Assembly: GCA_031772625.1 (NCBI GenBank)
Contig: CM062808.1
Coordinates: 471,197,655-471,261,654, forward strand
From: Pinus tabuliformis
Taxonomy: Eukaryota; Streptophyta; Pinopsida; Pinales; Pinaceae
Length of the DNA: 64,000 nucleotides
Direction of reading: 5' to 3'
Within the stretch, counting starts at the first letter, position 1, and every line of letters starts with the position of its first letter. The translations under genes were made by a program, and so were the position numbers. Below, piece after piece: positions 48,248 through 60,095 of the stretch. The notes beneath the pieces are model-generated. The model did no database searches, was not told the DNA's origin, and was given only the letters and a program-made list of their open reading frames with translations.

Positions 48248-48623
48248 AAAACAGTGGTAGGAGTGGCTAGACTAGTAATAGGGTATGTCATGGTATTAGG
48301 AGTAAGTCCTGAGTAGTGAGCAACAACGGGCTGAGAGTTGGATGAGGAGGCTACAAAGGCTAATGAGATGGTAGCATAGGAAGGGGGAGTTTTCTCTTTC
48401 CAGACTTTCCTAAAAAATATTTTTTCTGGGTCAAATACAAACGGGGCTTTCTACTAAGATGTATCTGAGCTAGTGTGAGGCCCTTTAAAAGCTAGGGTGA
48501 TAAATGATAATGGGGTTTGTGGAGTTTCCAAGGTGATGTAGATGCAATTAGAACATACTTCGCTCACCTACACAAAGAGTGCTCAACTTGTCGTATCCCA
48601 AGGGAAAAAATCCTTCAATACAT

Positions 48624-48641
48624 TCCCCGGCAAAAACACCA
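48624..48641 (-). other. Element D primer binding site
   Basis: On the minus strand this reads TGGTGTTTTTGCCGGGGA, five bases after the 5' LTR. It resembles the aspartate-tRNA type TGGCGCCGTTGCCGGGGA with four differences, three of them C to T. Confidence 0.65.
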
Positions 48642-48646
48642 GAAAA

Positions 48647-51473
48647 TGTTGTAGCTCCCAGAGACAGCCTCAGATTTCTTACAAGACCAGTGCTTGGGCA
48701 CATCTAGATTTGGAGTGTCTCAAATGATTCTTAGTAAAAGGGAGACCTCACGCACATGCACACACACACACACATATATAAGAGAATGAGTTGTTTCATT
48801 CATATAAAGGAGTAAGACATAAATTTAGGGTATTTCTTCACATGTACAAATCACATAAATATATGCATGAAACAATGGAGACTGAGTGGTTCAAGGACTT
48901 ATTTGAAATATTTCTAGCAGCTATGACCGCATGAATTCAGAGAAGAAATGTGAACATAATGGGTTTTAATAGAGGGATAACAAATTGTAATACTTGAAGG
49001 GGGAATCACCATCATTTCTCCATATTCACAAAGATATGTATTATGATGTTATACAACCTGAAAATAACATGTAGATTTTTCTTTAGGATTTCTGAACCTT
49101 TGTTAAGTGTTGCTTCCCCCTATTTATCTGAACAGGGGAACATGGAAATTCATTACAACAAAAATATCTTTGGTCGAGTCTCAACTGTGAGGTTGACTAG
49201 CTCTCTCAGCTAGGAATGACTCTGTGGCCCAAAAACATTGCAGAATTAATTGCCTCATTGAAAGGAGGCACATTACAAGACAATAAATAAGTAAACAATC
49301 ATATGGAAATGTAAATTAAATATATTTGTGGCCATCCCTGTGATCACCTCTACTTCAAGTTGCAGTTCGCTCTATGTGTGGCCTCCTGTGTTGCTTTAAC
49401 TGACTCCTTTCACTTCTACCTTTACTGCTTGAACCACTTATTCTTTAAAGCTAGGAGTGGGTGCCATCAGTTTCATGTAGCAGTCCTGAAGCAGGAGACC
49501 CTGGGGCAGTACTTCGTCTTCCCTATATATGGGACACCATGCTTGATAATTAAATCCTCCTGAGTTACTAAGTCGCTTTTCACTCCTATCAGCGTCGACC
49601 ATGATTCCATGTCACGATGGGCCTTTCTAGATCATCCCATGTCAAGTTTGAATGCACAATATGTTTTCTTAAAAACCACAGCTACCAACCCATCACGCCT
49701 TTAAATCTTTGAAAAACACTATCCGTGCCTTGATATGCCTGATAATGCACTCATGGTGTAATACAGATGACTTTCCTGTGCTGGCCCTTCTCACTATAAC
49801 CTCATGAAACAGGCGAGTTTCGATCACCCTTGGCCCCTTATGATTGAACCCCTTTTCCTTCATGTCACCGAGAGCTATGACTAGGTGCTTAGTCCTTAGG
49901 CGCTAGGGCCATTGAACTACTTGTCGAGGGGCTTTTCCCTTTATTATATGAAATCTCGCATACCAGCGACTTATAACATTTTACCTTTAACATTTCCCCT
50001 TAACATTGTGATCATCGATCTGCAGTATTGGGCGCACCCGAGGTATCGCAATCGCAACATGGGAGAGAAAGCCTCTTTACCTCCTTTCATAGTGTTGGCC
50101 AATTGTCTGGATGCTAAATCCTCATAAGTTATAACACATAATATATTGCATCCGGGAGGGTCCTAGCATATCGCAATCGCAAGTCGGGAGAGATAGACCC
50201 CTTCACCTCTTTTCATAGCCCAGGCCAACTATCTGGATGTGAAGTATTCATATGATATGACAAATAAAATATCGCATCCGTGGTGATCCCCCACATATCA
50301 CAATCGCAAGCATGGAGGGACTATGGTGGAGGAGGGCCTTAAATTGTGCAATCACTGATATGCGATTTGTGATGGGTGACATCATCACTACCACATGTCA
50401 CCCTATGAGTGGTGACACATGTCACCCGAAAATTCCCCCATAGGATCCTTGAAAATGCCAAATCTGCATGCCACGTGTCCTTTGTATTGCCATGTTAGGA
50501 TGACATCAGCTTCCATGTGGATTCATAAGGACCAATGATATTTTGCCACGTGACCCCCTGGAGGAGAGAGAAAAAGGCTCTCATGTCCCTGCTTTTGCGT
50601 TGATTTTCTTTGTTAAAGTTTCTTGGCCTTCCCCAGTGCTTTAACATTATATCATCACTTCCCCACATTGCGGCCTATTTAACCCCAGTTCCATTCAACA
50701 TTGCCGATTTCCAATTTGCGAGAAATATGATATGCAAGACCAACCACATTCCGCCACATGTCCCCCCTAGAGGAGAGAGAAAGGGGCCACATTCCCTTGG
50801 TTTTTTTGCTTTTCTTTGTTAATCTTTTTTTTCGTCCCTTTCGGTGCTTTACACTATTATCACAAAATCATGATATTGCAAGGCTTTTAGAGCGGTACCC
50901 CCGCTGATCCACCAATTTGCGAATTGCGATGAACTCCCAGGGCTCGCCGATCGCTGCTAAGCTTGGTCACACTAATATGGGATTTGTGATATTGGAGATC
51001 GATGATTTCCATGGCCAAGTGCTCGTGTGCCACCCCTTTGTGCCTTTGATCACCGATATGCGATTTCAGCGCTCTACGTCATGACCCGCCGATATGCCTG
51101 ATAAGCCAATGGACCAGACCTTCTGATATGCGATTTACGATATCAATGATCATTCGATCATAACTTTTTATGTCTTCCTCTTTGGCAGTGCTTCAATAAG
51201 CCCCGATTTGCAATTTCGATGAGCCCAACCCTTAGCCATTTCTCCTTTGTTTTGTGACCTTAAAAGGGTTATCTTTAACCTGTTCTAACTTATGATCCAT
51301 GAGTCCATTTTCAGACTTCTATATACTATTGGAAATCTTGTTCAGATCACTATGAAATGGGGAGGATCCAATTTGGTCTTGAGTGATTTTGTGGCCTAGA
51401 ATATGGCTTCAAACTTCACTACTCTTTGCGAACTTTGATCAACTCAAAACTCATAATGTAGTGAGTGACAGCA
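48647..51473 (-). repeat. Element D 5' LTR (2,827 bp)
   Basis: It begins TGCTGTCACTCAC on the minus strand and ends in ACA. Compared with the other LTR it lacks about 310 bases and has about 165 extra near 50405-50570. A short CA/TA microsatellite lies near 48750-48780. It carries the same three 125-bp units near 50044-50330. Confidence 0.85.
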
Positions 51474-51590
51474 CCTTCTAAGTCAACATGAGTTTCAATA
51501 TCTCTATCGTGGTCTGAGATTCCTTTAATGATGCATGATAGAATATTTATGTCTTATCTCCACCAGTGTCCTCTTTGGAACCTCTTCTTA

Positions 51591-51948
51591 TTGACCTCCT
51601 TGAGCATCATCTTTCCATGATAGGATGATATCACTTGAAAATGAAGTTCACCCATGACAAGACAACATCAGTCCCCAAGGTCACTTTTTTTTATCTTTGT
51701 TTTCTCATGTGAGGTGTTGAATATGATGGTGCATCATCACACAAAGACTTAGAGAGGGGCCTTCTTGGGTGGAGATGCTAGATTCAGGAGGAAAGGGATG
51801 GAGGCTTGAGTGTTGGAAGTGTGCATTGTGTAATTGGAAGTGGGAGAGGAAATAATTTTTGCAGTGGGCAAGTCCAAGAGACAAGGGTGACAAGTTTGGG
51901 CACAGTGATTGTGTAATGCACGTTTATGTAGGAGGAGGCTATGGGGAT
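51591..51948. repeat. Dispersed repeat, copy 2, cut by element F
   Basis: It matches 4507-4870 in the same orientation. It ends abruptly where F's LTR starts, so F inserted into this repeat. The rest should be found just right of F's 3' end, outside the window. The preceding 51479-51590 shows nothing recognisable. Confidence 0.7.
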
Positions 51949-52937
51949 TTTTATAGCTCCAAATCTCACTCTTATGCCTAGGGCAACCCCTCCTTCCAGA
52001 CCTGGTCCTCAAATTTAAAAAACATTGTTTTATCCCTTGTACGCGACTTTTCCCTGTGTTAAACGCGTGTATAGGTCTATACCCAACCCGCGTGTATGTA
52101 TTAAAACGCTAAAAAAAATATAAAACTCCTTAATTTCAGGCGGAGATCGCGTGTTTTACCTGCTGATCACCTGTTAGTGCCCGTGGCCCAACTATTCCCA
52201 ACCAACTCCCAACTAAAAAACTACTTTGGGAGAGGTATAAATAGACCTCAAAGGGAAGGCCTAGTGGGAGAGAAGAGAGAACAAGATTATTATGCTGAGA
52301 TTTTTCCCTTGACCAGGTCTGAAGTCCCTTGTGTCTTCTGCACTTCCCCCATTTGTACAGGAAACCCTTGTTTCCTTGTGTGTTGATGTTCATCCACCAT
52401 TTATGACATCATGGAGTAAGGCATGGAAGGATTTTTTGTTGGAGGCTTGAGGCTGGAACGGATCCGGAAGGAAGCTTTGCTTGGAGCCTGCTGAAGGTGA
52501 CTCAAGTGAAATTTTTCCTTTTTATGTACTTTATTTGTCTATAATAAAAGAAACATATGTCTTGGTTCCCGATATAGATCTTCTTTATGTTTATGATATT
52601 CATGTTTTGAATTCATATGTAAATGGTTGTGTGGATTTCATAACTAAATACCTTTATTTATAACATAAAGATGGTTTCTTTATAAGGTTTTGTCCATATA
52701 TTGCTGTGTTCTTTGGAATTGGTTCTTGTGCAAGACAAAAGAGAAGAAGGGAACTCCAAGAAGGGTTTGGACCCTAAAGGCCTTCTCAAACGTAGGACCT
52801 GAGGTACGTCCCCTTTACAATAGAATTTGCTTACAATAGCATAATGGTTGTACGAATGTATGTTTCTTTGAATAGATAACTTTCAGTCTACAAGGGTTTC
52901 AACACAAAAAGCCCTAGGGGAACATTTCCCTCAAACA
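51949..52937 (+). repeat. Element F 5' LTR (989 bp)
   Basis: It aligns with the E LTRs and starts TTTTATAGCTCC, where E has TGTTATAGCTCC, so the terminal TG has mutated. It contains acgcgtgtatag and cccgcgtgtatg words at 52064-52100, a TATA box at 52236-52243, AATAAA near 52545, and ends AACA. Confidence 0.88.
52236..52243 (+). promoter_or_regulatory. TATA box of element F LTR
   Basis: TATAAATA in the context gaggtataaatagacc is a strong plant TATA box and the best-preserved of the E/F set. Confidence 0.8.
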
Positions 52938-52941
52938 GAAT

Positions 52942-52959
52942 TGGCGACTCCACTGGGGA
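52942..52959 (+). other. Element F primer binding site
   Basis: TGGCGACTCCACTGGGGA follows the LTR after four bases. It is the undamaged form of the site in E and, from memory, is the arginine-tRNA type used by Ogre-like elements. Confidence 0.8.
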
Positions 52960-55025
52960 CAACATACTTGTTGTTCCTAGTTTGGGTGTGTTCAAGCCAA
53001 TCAAGGCTCAACTACCTATCTGCTTGCTGTTATTGTATGGTCTGTTCTTGAATTTCAATTTTTGTCAGTTTCTTCAGTTTGTTTTTTATTTTTCTTGAAA
53101 CCTTTCATATACGCTGTTTTTCTTAGTTACAGAGGCGTATGTACGCATGTTTCTTTAAGTGAACCCATGTATACGTAGGTTTCCTTAGTTACAGACGTGT
53201 ATACATGCAATCTGTACATAAGTACAGTCGCGTATATAATGCAATTTTCAAGATTTTTAAATTTTGAGTGTTTCTGAAGGTCTGTCAGATAGTTTGAGTC
53301 AGTTCTAAACAGTCATTTTCCAGTATCAGTTTCCATTTTTACAGCAAGCATCTTGTTCCGAATTCTCTCTGATTATAAGAAGAATTGGTCTTGTTTTGTT
53401 ATTGCAAGCGTTATCATTTCTTGTTCAAACACGCAAGATTTCTTGTTTAGGAATCTTGGCTGCTCTGATTCCTCAGGGTAGGGAGATTGGTCTCAATCTT
53501 CGTGTCAAAACTTGCTTTTGGTGACTTTTTGTTTGCTTGACAAAACCGCTTTTGTGACCATCCACTTCTTTGTTTCATGAAAGTTGTTGATTGATACTTT
53601 CTTGAAACTTGTCTTTTTGATCTTTTTGGTTATTGTTGCCAAAGCTTTCATTGCTACTTTTGATTGTTAAGAGCATCCTTAAATACATCTCTTTTTGTCG
53701 AGTTTTCATCCATTGTGTGGTGTCAATTTGCAAAAAGTGTTTGTTGCCTATTCTTCAATCACAAGTTTCAGTGTTGTTGAGAGCATGTTTGAAAAGACTT
53801 TTTTGGTGTTGCTTTGAAGAAAACTTTTTTGAAAAACTTAGTTTTGCTTTCTTGAACTTGGTTTTCATTTGGTTTCCTTTTAGTGAATGAAAGTGCTTTA
53901 TGTTTGTCTTAAAACTTTTTTTTAGTGTTTAGACGAAGTGATTGGTAGCACATCATATTCCATCTAGACATTTTAAGTGGCAAGATAAAGATTGATAAAC
54001 AAGCAACTTTCATTTTTGTTTTTAGAGTAGTTTTAAATCTTGCATTGGCATATATTTGTTGCATTAGGATAGATTTGCATAACTTTTTAGGCATCCATAG
54101 CTTTGTTAACTTTGGTGAGTGTGAAGTATGAATTAACGAAAAGAAAAGAAAAATTTGTTTTATTAGAAGTTCCTCTGAACCCTATAGAAATTGCTCTTCA
54201 TCGAAAACGAAAATAATTGCATATGCATGTAGTTAAGTTTTTATTAATTTCTTTTCATCAAAAAAACACCACTAGTTTCACTTCCGTTACCTTGTGACTT
54301 AAAGAACAGCCTATTTTAAAATCAAGCGCTAACTAAAATTCACTAGAACTTTTGTTTAAGTCAGTTACACCAACAAGTCTAGGATTTTAGGGACTTGGAT
54401 TAGGCGAGTGGAGAGTTAACTCTCCAAGGCCATATAAACATCAAACATAGGAGTCTGATTAACGAGAGAAAATCCAATAGCGTTAGGAAGACCAGGAAAG
54501 CTCCGGATCTGGGAGTTAAGCACGAGGGTCTGTGAAGACAGGGAAGAGAGATACCCACTCTCCTACTTGTCTGAACTTACCTCGTGACTGTTCCGCCTGG
54601 CTTCTGTGACGAGTTGGTACCCATAGTTGCTACTCCTAGGAATCTACACACGTGGCTACGGAGGGGAATCCCGTGGCACCTGAGGTCGATGTTGCATCAC
54701 TCTCAACAATACTACTGGAGGGCACCCTTGCGAAGCTTGGGGGCTTGCACCACGCAAGCTGTTGTTAGGAGGTCAATGTAACTTCCTCTGATACCTTCAC
54801 TAATAGGACTGGGCCCTCATCATCCCAGACTATCTTCGGAAGGCCCCTTTTTATTCCACTTTCTTGTATTTTGGTGTCCGGTTTTAATCACCCGGAGCGG
54901 AAATACTTGGAGGTTGTTTGACTGGTTGTTATCTTTAGGGACTTTATATTGTGTGCTTTGTGCTCTTAGTTGGCCTAGCTTTCAATTTTTTGAGTCTTTA
55001 GTTAGATCATAACAAAAAATTCAAA
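52960..55025 (+). other. Element F leader with conserved 16-base palindrome
   Basis: This untranslated leader is homologous to E 38181-40324. The palindrome ggagagttaactctcc lies at 54410-54425. GTATAC-containing words (gcgtatgtacgc, catgtatacg, cgtgtatacatgc, cgcgtatata) cluster at 53105-53235. The best conservation with E is 54270-54970. Confidence 0.65.
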
Positions 55026-56122
55026 GTGGCTGACCGATCTCCTAGACGGTCTCGAAGACTTCGTGGTCTTTCACCACCAAGTTTAGAGCCTTCTCCTAGA
55101 AGGCGCAGAGGTAATACTACTGGTGGGTTTCGTCCCACCCCAGTTGATGCATCGGGTATTGATCCTCCTCTCGGGGATATCAGTGTTCAAGCAAGGCCTG
55201 GCACTTCCGCAGAACAAGAGAGGGACACTCCAGTTCTTTCTCGAGTTATCTTTCAAGCGGAGAATAACATAGAGGTAGAAGAAATCTCAGAGTCGTTAGT
55301 GGCTCCAAATTCTCCACTACCATCCAGTCATCCAGACGTATTACAATACGTTGGGACTCCAACGCATAGACCGTCAAGTCCAGGTTATGCTACGCGCTTA
55401 CCATCGGTGACCACTACTGGAAGCATGGCTTCTACTACAAGTGTTGTGACTATGCAGACTCCAACATTGGTGCAAGGGGGAGGAACTATTTCCATCTCCT
55501 CTACCTCTTTGTTTGGATCTTTCGCCAGCACATCTCTAGTTGGGTCTACCTCCATTCCGTCCATGAGTGGAAATGCCCAAACCAATGCTTTTGGTACTAG
55601 ATTCTTCCCATTTGGCACCCACTCACAAGGTATTCCATCAATTTCGTTTAGTGCCACTACGTCGATGATGGGCGGATCAGCTTCATTCTACGGTTTTCCT
55701 TTCGGAAGTGGTCATATACCACATTCCAACTCGACAGTAGGATCCATGCCTTTTTCTTCTATAGGACAAAGCATCAATCCTTTCCAAGGTTGGACTAACC
55801 CTGGGGTTAGTGGCACAGGAACAGGGAATCCATCTTTCGGCCAACAAGGGAATAGGCCATACTCCACAGTTAATTCATTTCAAATTATTCCTCCCTTAGC
55901 TTCGGCTTGGAACTGTATCAGGGGTTATCAACTCCATATAATCCTTTAGGAGAAAACTTTGCTGGTTATGGAGGTTTTGCGGCCGGAGTTGGTCAAACTC
56001 TGAATTTTGCTGGATCACAAGGCTTGCCTTTTGGTTCAGCCGGTTCTATTGGTTACTTCGGGCAGCCTGGTGCCTCCCAAAATCCAAGCCAATCTTTACA
56101 GAACTTTGGGAGTTCCGCCTAG
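55026..56122 (+). pseudogene. gag: Element F Gag N-terminal region, FG-rich low complexity (broken)
   Basis: The frame opens ADRSPRRSRRLRG. Its first codon is GTG at 55026, perhaps a mutated ATG. An arginine-rich head is followed by about 280 residues rich in Gly, Ser, Thr, Asn and Phe. These include eight Phe-Gly pairs such as SLFGS, PFGTH, PFGSG, SFGQQ and YFGQP. A frameshift near 55,905 passes coding to the frame of 55907-56122. TAG at 56120-56122 probably replaces Gln. The composition resembles FG-nucleoporins and condensate-forming proteins. Confidence 0.75.
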
Positions 56123-57643
56123 TCTGGGTGGAATCCCCAAGGCCCTCCTAGGCTTCCATTTCTGGCAACGTTGAACTTGCCAGATCTCACCAAGTTAACA
56201 AACGATCCGATCAGGCACAATCCGGCCTGGCCTCCGGTCCCAACCAAACTCCCTTCGGACATTCCAAAATTCGAAGGAAAGAGCGGTGAATACCCAGGCG
56301 ACCATGTAACCACATTCCATTTGTGGTGCTCATCTAACTCCCTTATCGATGACTCGATCATGTTGAGACTTTTTCAACGCACCTTGACTGGTAATGCAGC
56401 CAAATGGTATATAGAGTTGCCAGGGGGCATCTTTACATCTTTCCTTGACTTAGCCAATATTTTCTTAAATCATCTCCAGTTGCCTGTCCGTTATGATGCT
56501 AGAACTGAACTTCTGGCCACCTTTCATCAGGATAAGGCAACTCACATTTCTGACCAAATTCACGAATGGAGACGGAGAAAGAGGCTCATTAAGGTCGAAA
56601 TCCCTCCGGAGTACCGTCTCGAATGGTTTTTGAAATCTTTACAACCCGAGATCTCCAAGGATGTCTCCATGTCTGGAGTCTATTCGGAGGAGCAAGCCAT
56701 TTTCAGGGCCCAACAATTAGAATTGATCTACTCTCAGTCTGGGATCCTTCAAAAATACTTTCCAGATGCTCCTGGGTCTAAGGTGGATATAGCTAAGTCG
56801 AAGCCAGGTCCCCACGCGGATGGTATCGTTGGATCGGTAGACACAACTACCGTGAACTTGCTGAATCAACTGCAGCAGTTGTCTCTACAAACTGCTTCTA
56901 ACAACCAAGTCACATCGTCTAACCCCCCGGCTTCCCAAACCTCTTCGATTAATGTCGTACAATCTGATAACCCCAAAGGAAATCAAAATTCCAATGGGAA
57001 AAAGAAAGGACGAGGTAAGAAAAAGAACCAGGATGGGAAGCCTGATGCGAATAAATCTGGCAACAACGCTGGTGGTGGTAGAAATGAGTCTAGAAAGAAA
57101 GTCAAGTTTCCATGCAAGTTGTGCAGTGGAGACCATTTAACTCATCTCTGCCCTAATATTGAAGGCGCTCAGCGCTTGTTAGGACAGCAAGGGACTTCTA
57201 GTTCTCAGGCTGTGTTAACCAACCCCTTTCCCCAAGGGCAGCAACTTCTTGCTGGCGCGAGTTCAAACCCTGGGACCTCCGCAGGGGGCAACCAGGAAGG
57301 GGGAAAATCATCGAATGTTTTCATGATGGGTTCTAATGTCCAAGTGGCTACTCGGTCACGTGATTATGGTGAAGCAGAAACTTCCAAGGACAAGACTGTT
57401 CCCAGAAATACTGACCTTCATATTGAGCGACCCCCTGTTGAGACTATACCATGGATACCGAAAGGTTCCACTAAACGCGCGACTATCAATCATAACGCTA
57501 GGGCCACCCAGAATTACTCCATTGTTGAGGATCTGGCTCAGAGTCTGTGCGCCATGTCCGCTTTAGAGGTTCTCCAGTCGTGTCGGCTCAACGAAGTGCT
57601 TTACTTTCCGCGATTGGGGCAGTCGATCCAGCTAATTCTTTAG
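56123..57643 (+). pseudogene. gag: Element F Gag capsid and zinc knuckle
   Basis: The capsid core begins near 56255 with DIPKFEGKSGEYPGDHV and has a LTGNAAKWYIELP motif, then FHQDKATHISDQIHEWRR. This is the standard gypsy Gag core of about 150 residues. A Gln/Asn-rich linker and a Lys-rich stretch (GKKKGRGKKKNQDGK) lead to the knuckle CKLCSGDHLTHLC near 57112-57150. The frame is open for 490 codons and then shifts at about 57,560 into the protease frame. Confidence 0.9.
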
Positions 57644-58866
57644 TGCTCACTTTCGACATGTTAAATGTCAAAAAGCGACTCCCTCATCATATGGCTTTCC
57701 AGATAAAGTCTACATACCGGAAAATTAACATTTTCCGCACCGTCATTGATGAAGGAGCTTCCACGTGCGTCATGTCTATGTCATGCTGGAAGGCTATTGG
57801 ATCACCTTCGGTTGTTCCTTCACCTACCGTCTTGACTGCATTTGATGGTCATTCTCATAGGCCGCATGGGATTATTCTGGCCTTCCCTATATGTGTTGGA
57901 GGGAAGGTTGTTAATATTGAAGTAGAAGTCGTAGATGCTAACCTAGACTACAATCTCCTCTTAGGAAGGAACTGGGTATACGAAATGGACGCCGTTGTTT
58001 CGACTCTTTTTCGTATCATTTGCTTTCCTCATGAGGGGAAAATTGTTAAGGTTGATCAATTGGATTATTGTCCAGTCGATCCTCAAGCAGGCTCTGACTC
58101 TACTGTTCCTTTATTGGATAACCCTCGTCCGCCTACTGAGAATTTAGGAGTAGGGATGTATTCCTCATTAATGGGTACTTTTGATCTTCCCTCTCCTTTC
58201 GCTAGAATCAACGCCGTTTCATCATCTAAGGAGTCTCCTCAAGAAGAGTTCTTTCGAACTCGTTATTTTTCAGACCCTTGGAGCTTACCTTCACCTACTA
58301 CCACATTAGTTGAAGGACAAGTAAATGGAATGGCATTTCCTATATCTGCACCTGAGCTTAGATATCAGTCTATCGTCCACTCTGCAGACGACCACTCTAC
58401 TCCTTTTTCCGAAGAGGAGTTAGATGGTGATGTGGCCCCGGCTTGGAGCCTTGATTCTACCTCTACCTTGGACTGCTTAGATTCGGTTTTACCTTCTGAA
58501 GAAGAAATCCTCGAAGCAATGATGGGTATAGATCGACCTTGGGGAGACTTACACCATCGTTCATACTTTCTTCCTCCATTGCAGGAAGTAGAATCTAAGT
58601 TCTCTGAGCTCTATACTAGTGATGTTTGTATGGTGTCAAATCCTTTGGCTCTAGCAGACGTTCGTGCCGAAGGTAATATGTCGATGATTTCAGAAACGAT
58701 ACCTATAAACATCTCTAGGGACCCTAACGTGATCGAGAATCTCTTCATCGGAATCAAATGTTCCCCTGAAGAAATTCAAATTTACACCGACCTGTTTAAA
58801 GAGTTTCAAGATGTATTTTCTTGGTCTTATGAGGAAATGCCTGGCATTGACCCATCTATAGTTTAG
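57547..58866 (+). pseudogene. pol: Element F aspartic protease and linker to RT
   Basis: The active site at 57745-57759 reads IDEGA and aligns with VDEGS in E. The common family motif is Asp-Thr/Ser-Gly. The C-terminal protease block is YNLLLGRNWVYEMDAV near 57950-57990. A long acidic linker leads to the start of RT (DVFSWSYEEMPGID). The TAG at 58864-58866 stands where Gln is expected. Confidence 0.9.
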
Positions 58867-60092
58867 CATGAGATCAAGACGTATGAAAACACCAAACCGG
58901 CTCGTCAAAGTCTTCGGCCGATTAACCCTAGGAAAGCAGCGGCTATCAAAGCTGAGGTTGAGAAGCTGCTAAAGGCGGGTTTCATATACCCTGTTCCTCT
59001 CACTGATTGGGTTTCTAATCTAGTCCCTGTGGACAAAAAGCAAGGACAATCCGGGTATGCATCGATTTCAGGGATCTAAACAAGGCTTGTCCGAAAGACA
59101 ATTACCCCACGCCATTCATTGATCAGATCATCGATAAGTGTGCGAGTAACGAGATTTTTTCCTTCATGGACGGTTTTTCTGGCTATAATCAAATTTCTAT
59201 CCGTCCTGAAGACCAATATAAGACAGCCTTTATATGTCCTTGGGGTACCTTTGCATATCGAAAGATGCCTTTTGGTCTTAAAAATGTTGGAGCTACCTTT
59301 CAGCGGGCCATGTCATATGCCTTCCACAACATCAAACATATCAGCGAAGCATACTTAGATTATCTTGCTGCTCGTTCTCGAAAGAGAACTGATCACCCTA
59401 GTCATCTTCGAATGGTTTTTGAGCAATGTCATTTTTATAAAATCTGGTTGAATCCCAACAAGTGCGTTTTCGCGGTTACATCCGGTCGGTTGTTAGGGTT
59501 CAATGTGTCAAATGAAGGGATTCGGGTTGATCCCTTCAAGGTTGAGGCAATACTTTGGTTGCCTCCCCCGTCTTCAATTCGACAACTTCAAAGTCTTCAA
59601 GGGAAGGCTAATTTCTTAAGACGATTTATAGCGAACTATGCCGAGATTACTAAAGGGTTCATGCATTTGCTACGGAAAGGAGTTCCATTTGTATGGGACG
59701 AATTTGCGCAGCGATCGTTTGATGCTTTGAAAAAGGCATTAGTCTCTGCCCCGCTTTTGAGTCCACCGGATTATGGTAGAGACTTCCTTTTATATCTCGC
59801 TGCAGCAGAATCAACCATTGGTATGGTTCTCGTTCAGGAGGACGATGCTCTCACCGAGCACGTGATTTATTATTTGAGCCGAGGCTTAATAGGTCCTGAA
59901 CTTCGCTACTCTCCGGTTGAGAAGTTGGCCTTGGCAGTTGTCCATGTTCTCCAGCGGCTCCGTCATTATATCCTGCTACGCAAAACTTTTGTCTTAGCGG
60001 CGGTCAATCCATTTCAATTTTTCCTCAGTAGGCGAGTGATTGGGGGCAAATATAACAGATGGATAGTCATTTTGTAGGAATTTGATCTTGAG
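58867..60092 (+). pseudogene. pol: Element F reverse transcriptase and degenerate native RNase H
   Basis: RT starts with RQSLRPINPRKAAAIKAEV. A frameshift near 59,050 leads to VCIDFRDLNKACPKDNYP and MDGFSGYNQI. The catalytic motif near 59351 reads YLDY in place of YLDD, so the second Asp is lost. The RNase H follows the connection FLRRFIANYAEITKGF. Its usual TDAS position reads LYLAAAESTIGMVL, without the Asp. TAG at 60075-60077 replaces an expected Gln. Confidence 0.92.
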
Positions 60093-60095
60093 TTC

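Larger units (their letters stand above)
27722..51473 (-). mobile_element. Element D: large minus-strand Ty3/gypsy element with extra RNase H
   Basis: Long LTRs at 27722-30653 and 48647-51473 are flanked by ccttc at 27717-27721 and 51474-51478. Without element E the length is about 15 kb. On the minus strand the order is gag, protease, a second RNase H, RT, native RNase H, integrase, then about 3.3 kb of non-coding DNA. An aspartate-tRNA-like primer site follows the 5' LTR. The order protease, RNase H, RT is known from some plant gypsy lineages. The copy is inactive because of stops and frameshifts. The first 100 bases of the LTRs differ at about 9%. Confidence 0.9.

Noticed and set aside
26667..51590. 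A firm LTR pair for element G
   Set aside because: I could not find a second copy of 26667-27716 in the window, so only a tentative 5' LTR is annotated.
54470..54560. A 5S rRNA-like segment in the E/F leader (ggagttaagcacgaggg)
   Set aside because: Only a short part resembles the 5S internal promoter. The rest does not match, and the E copy is less similar, so it is probably chance.
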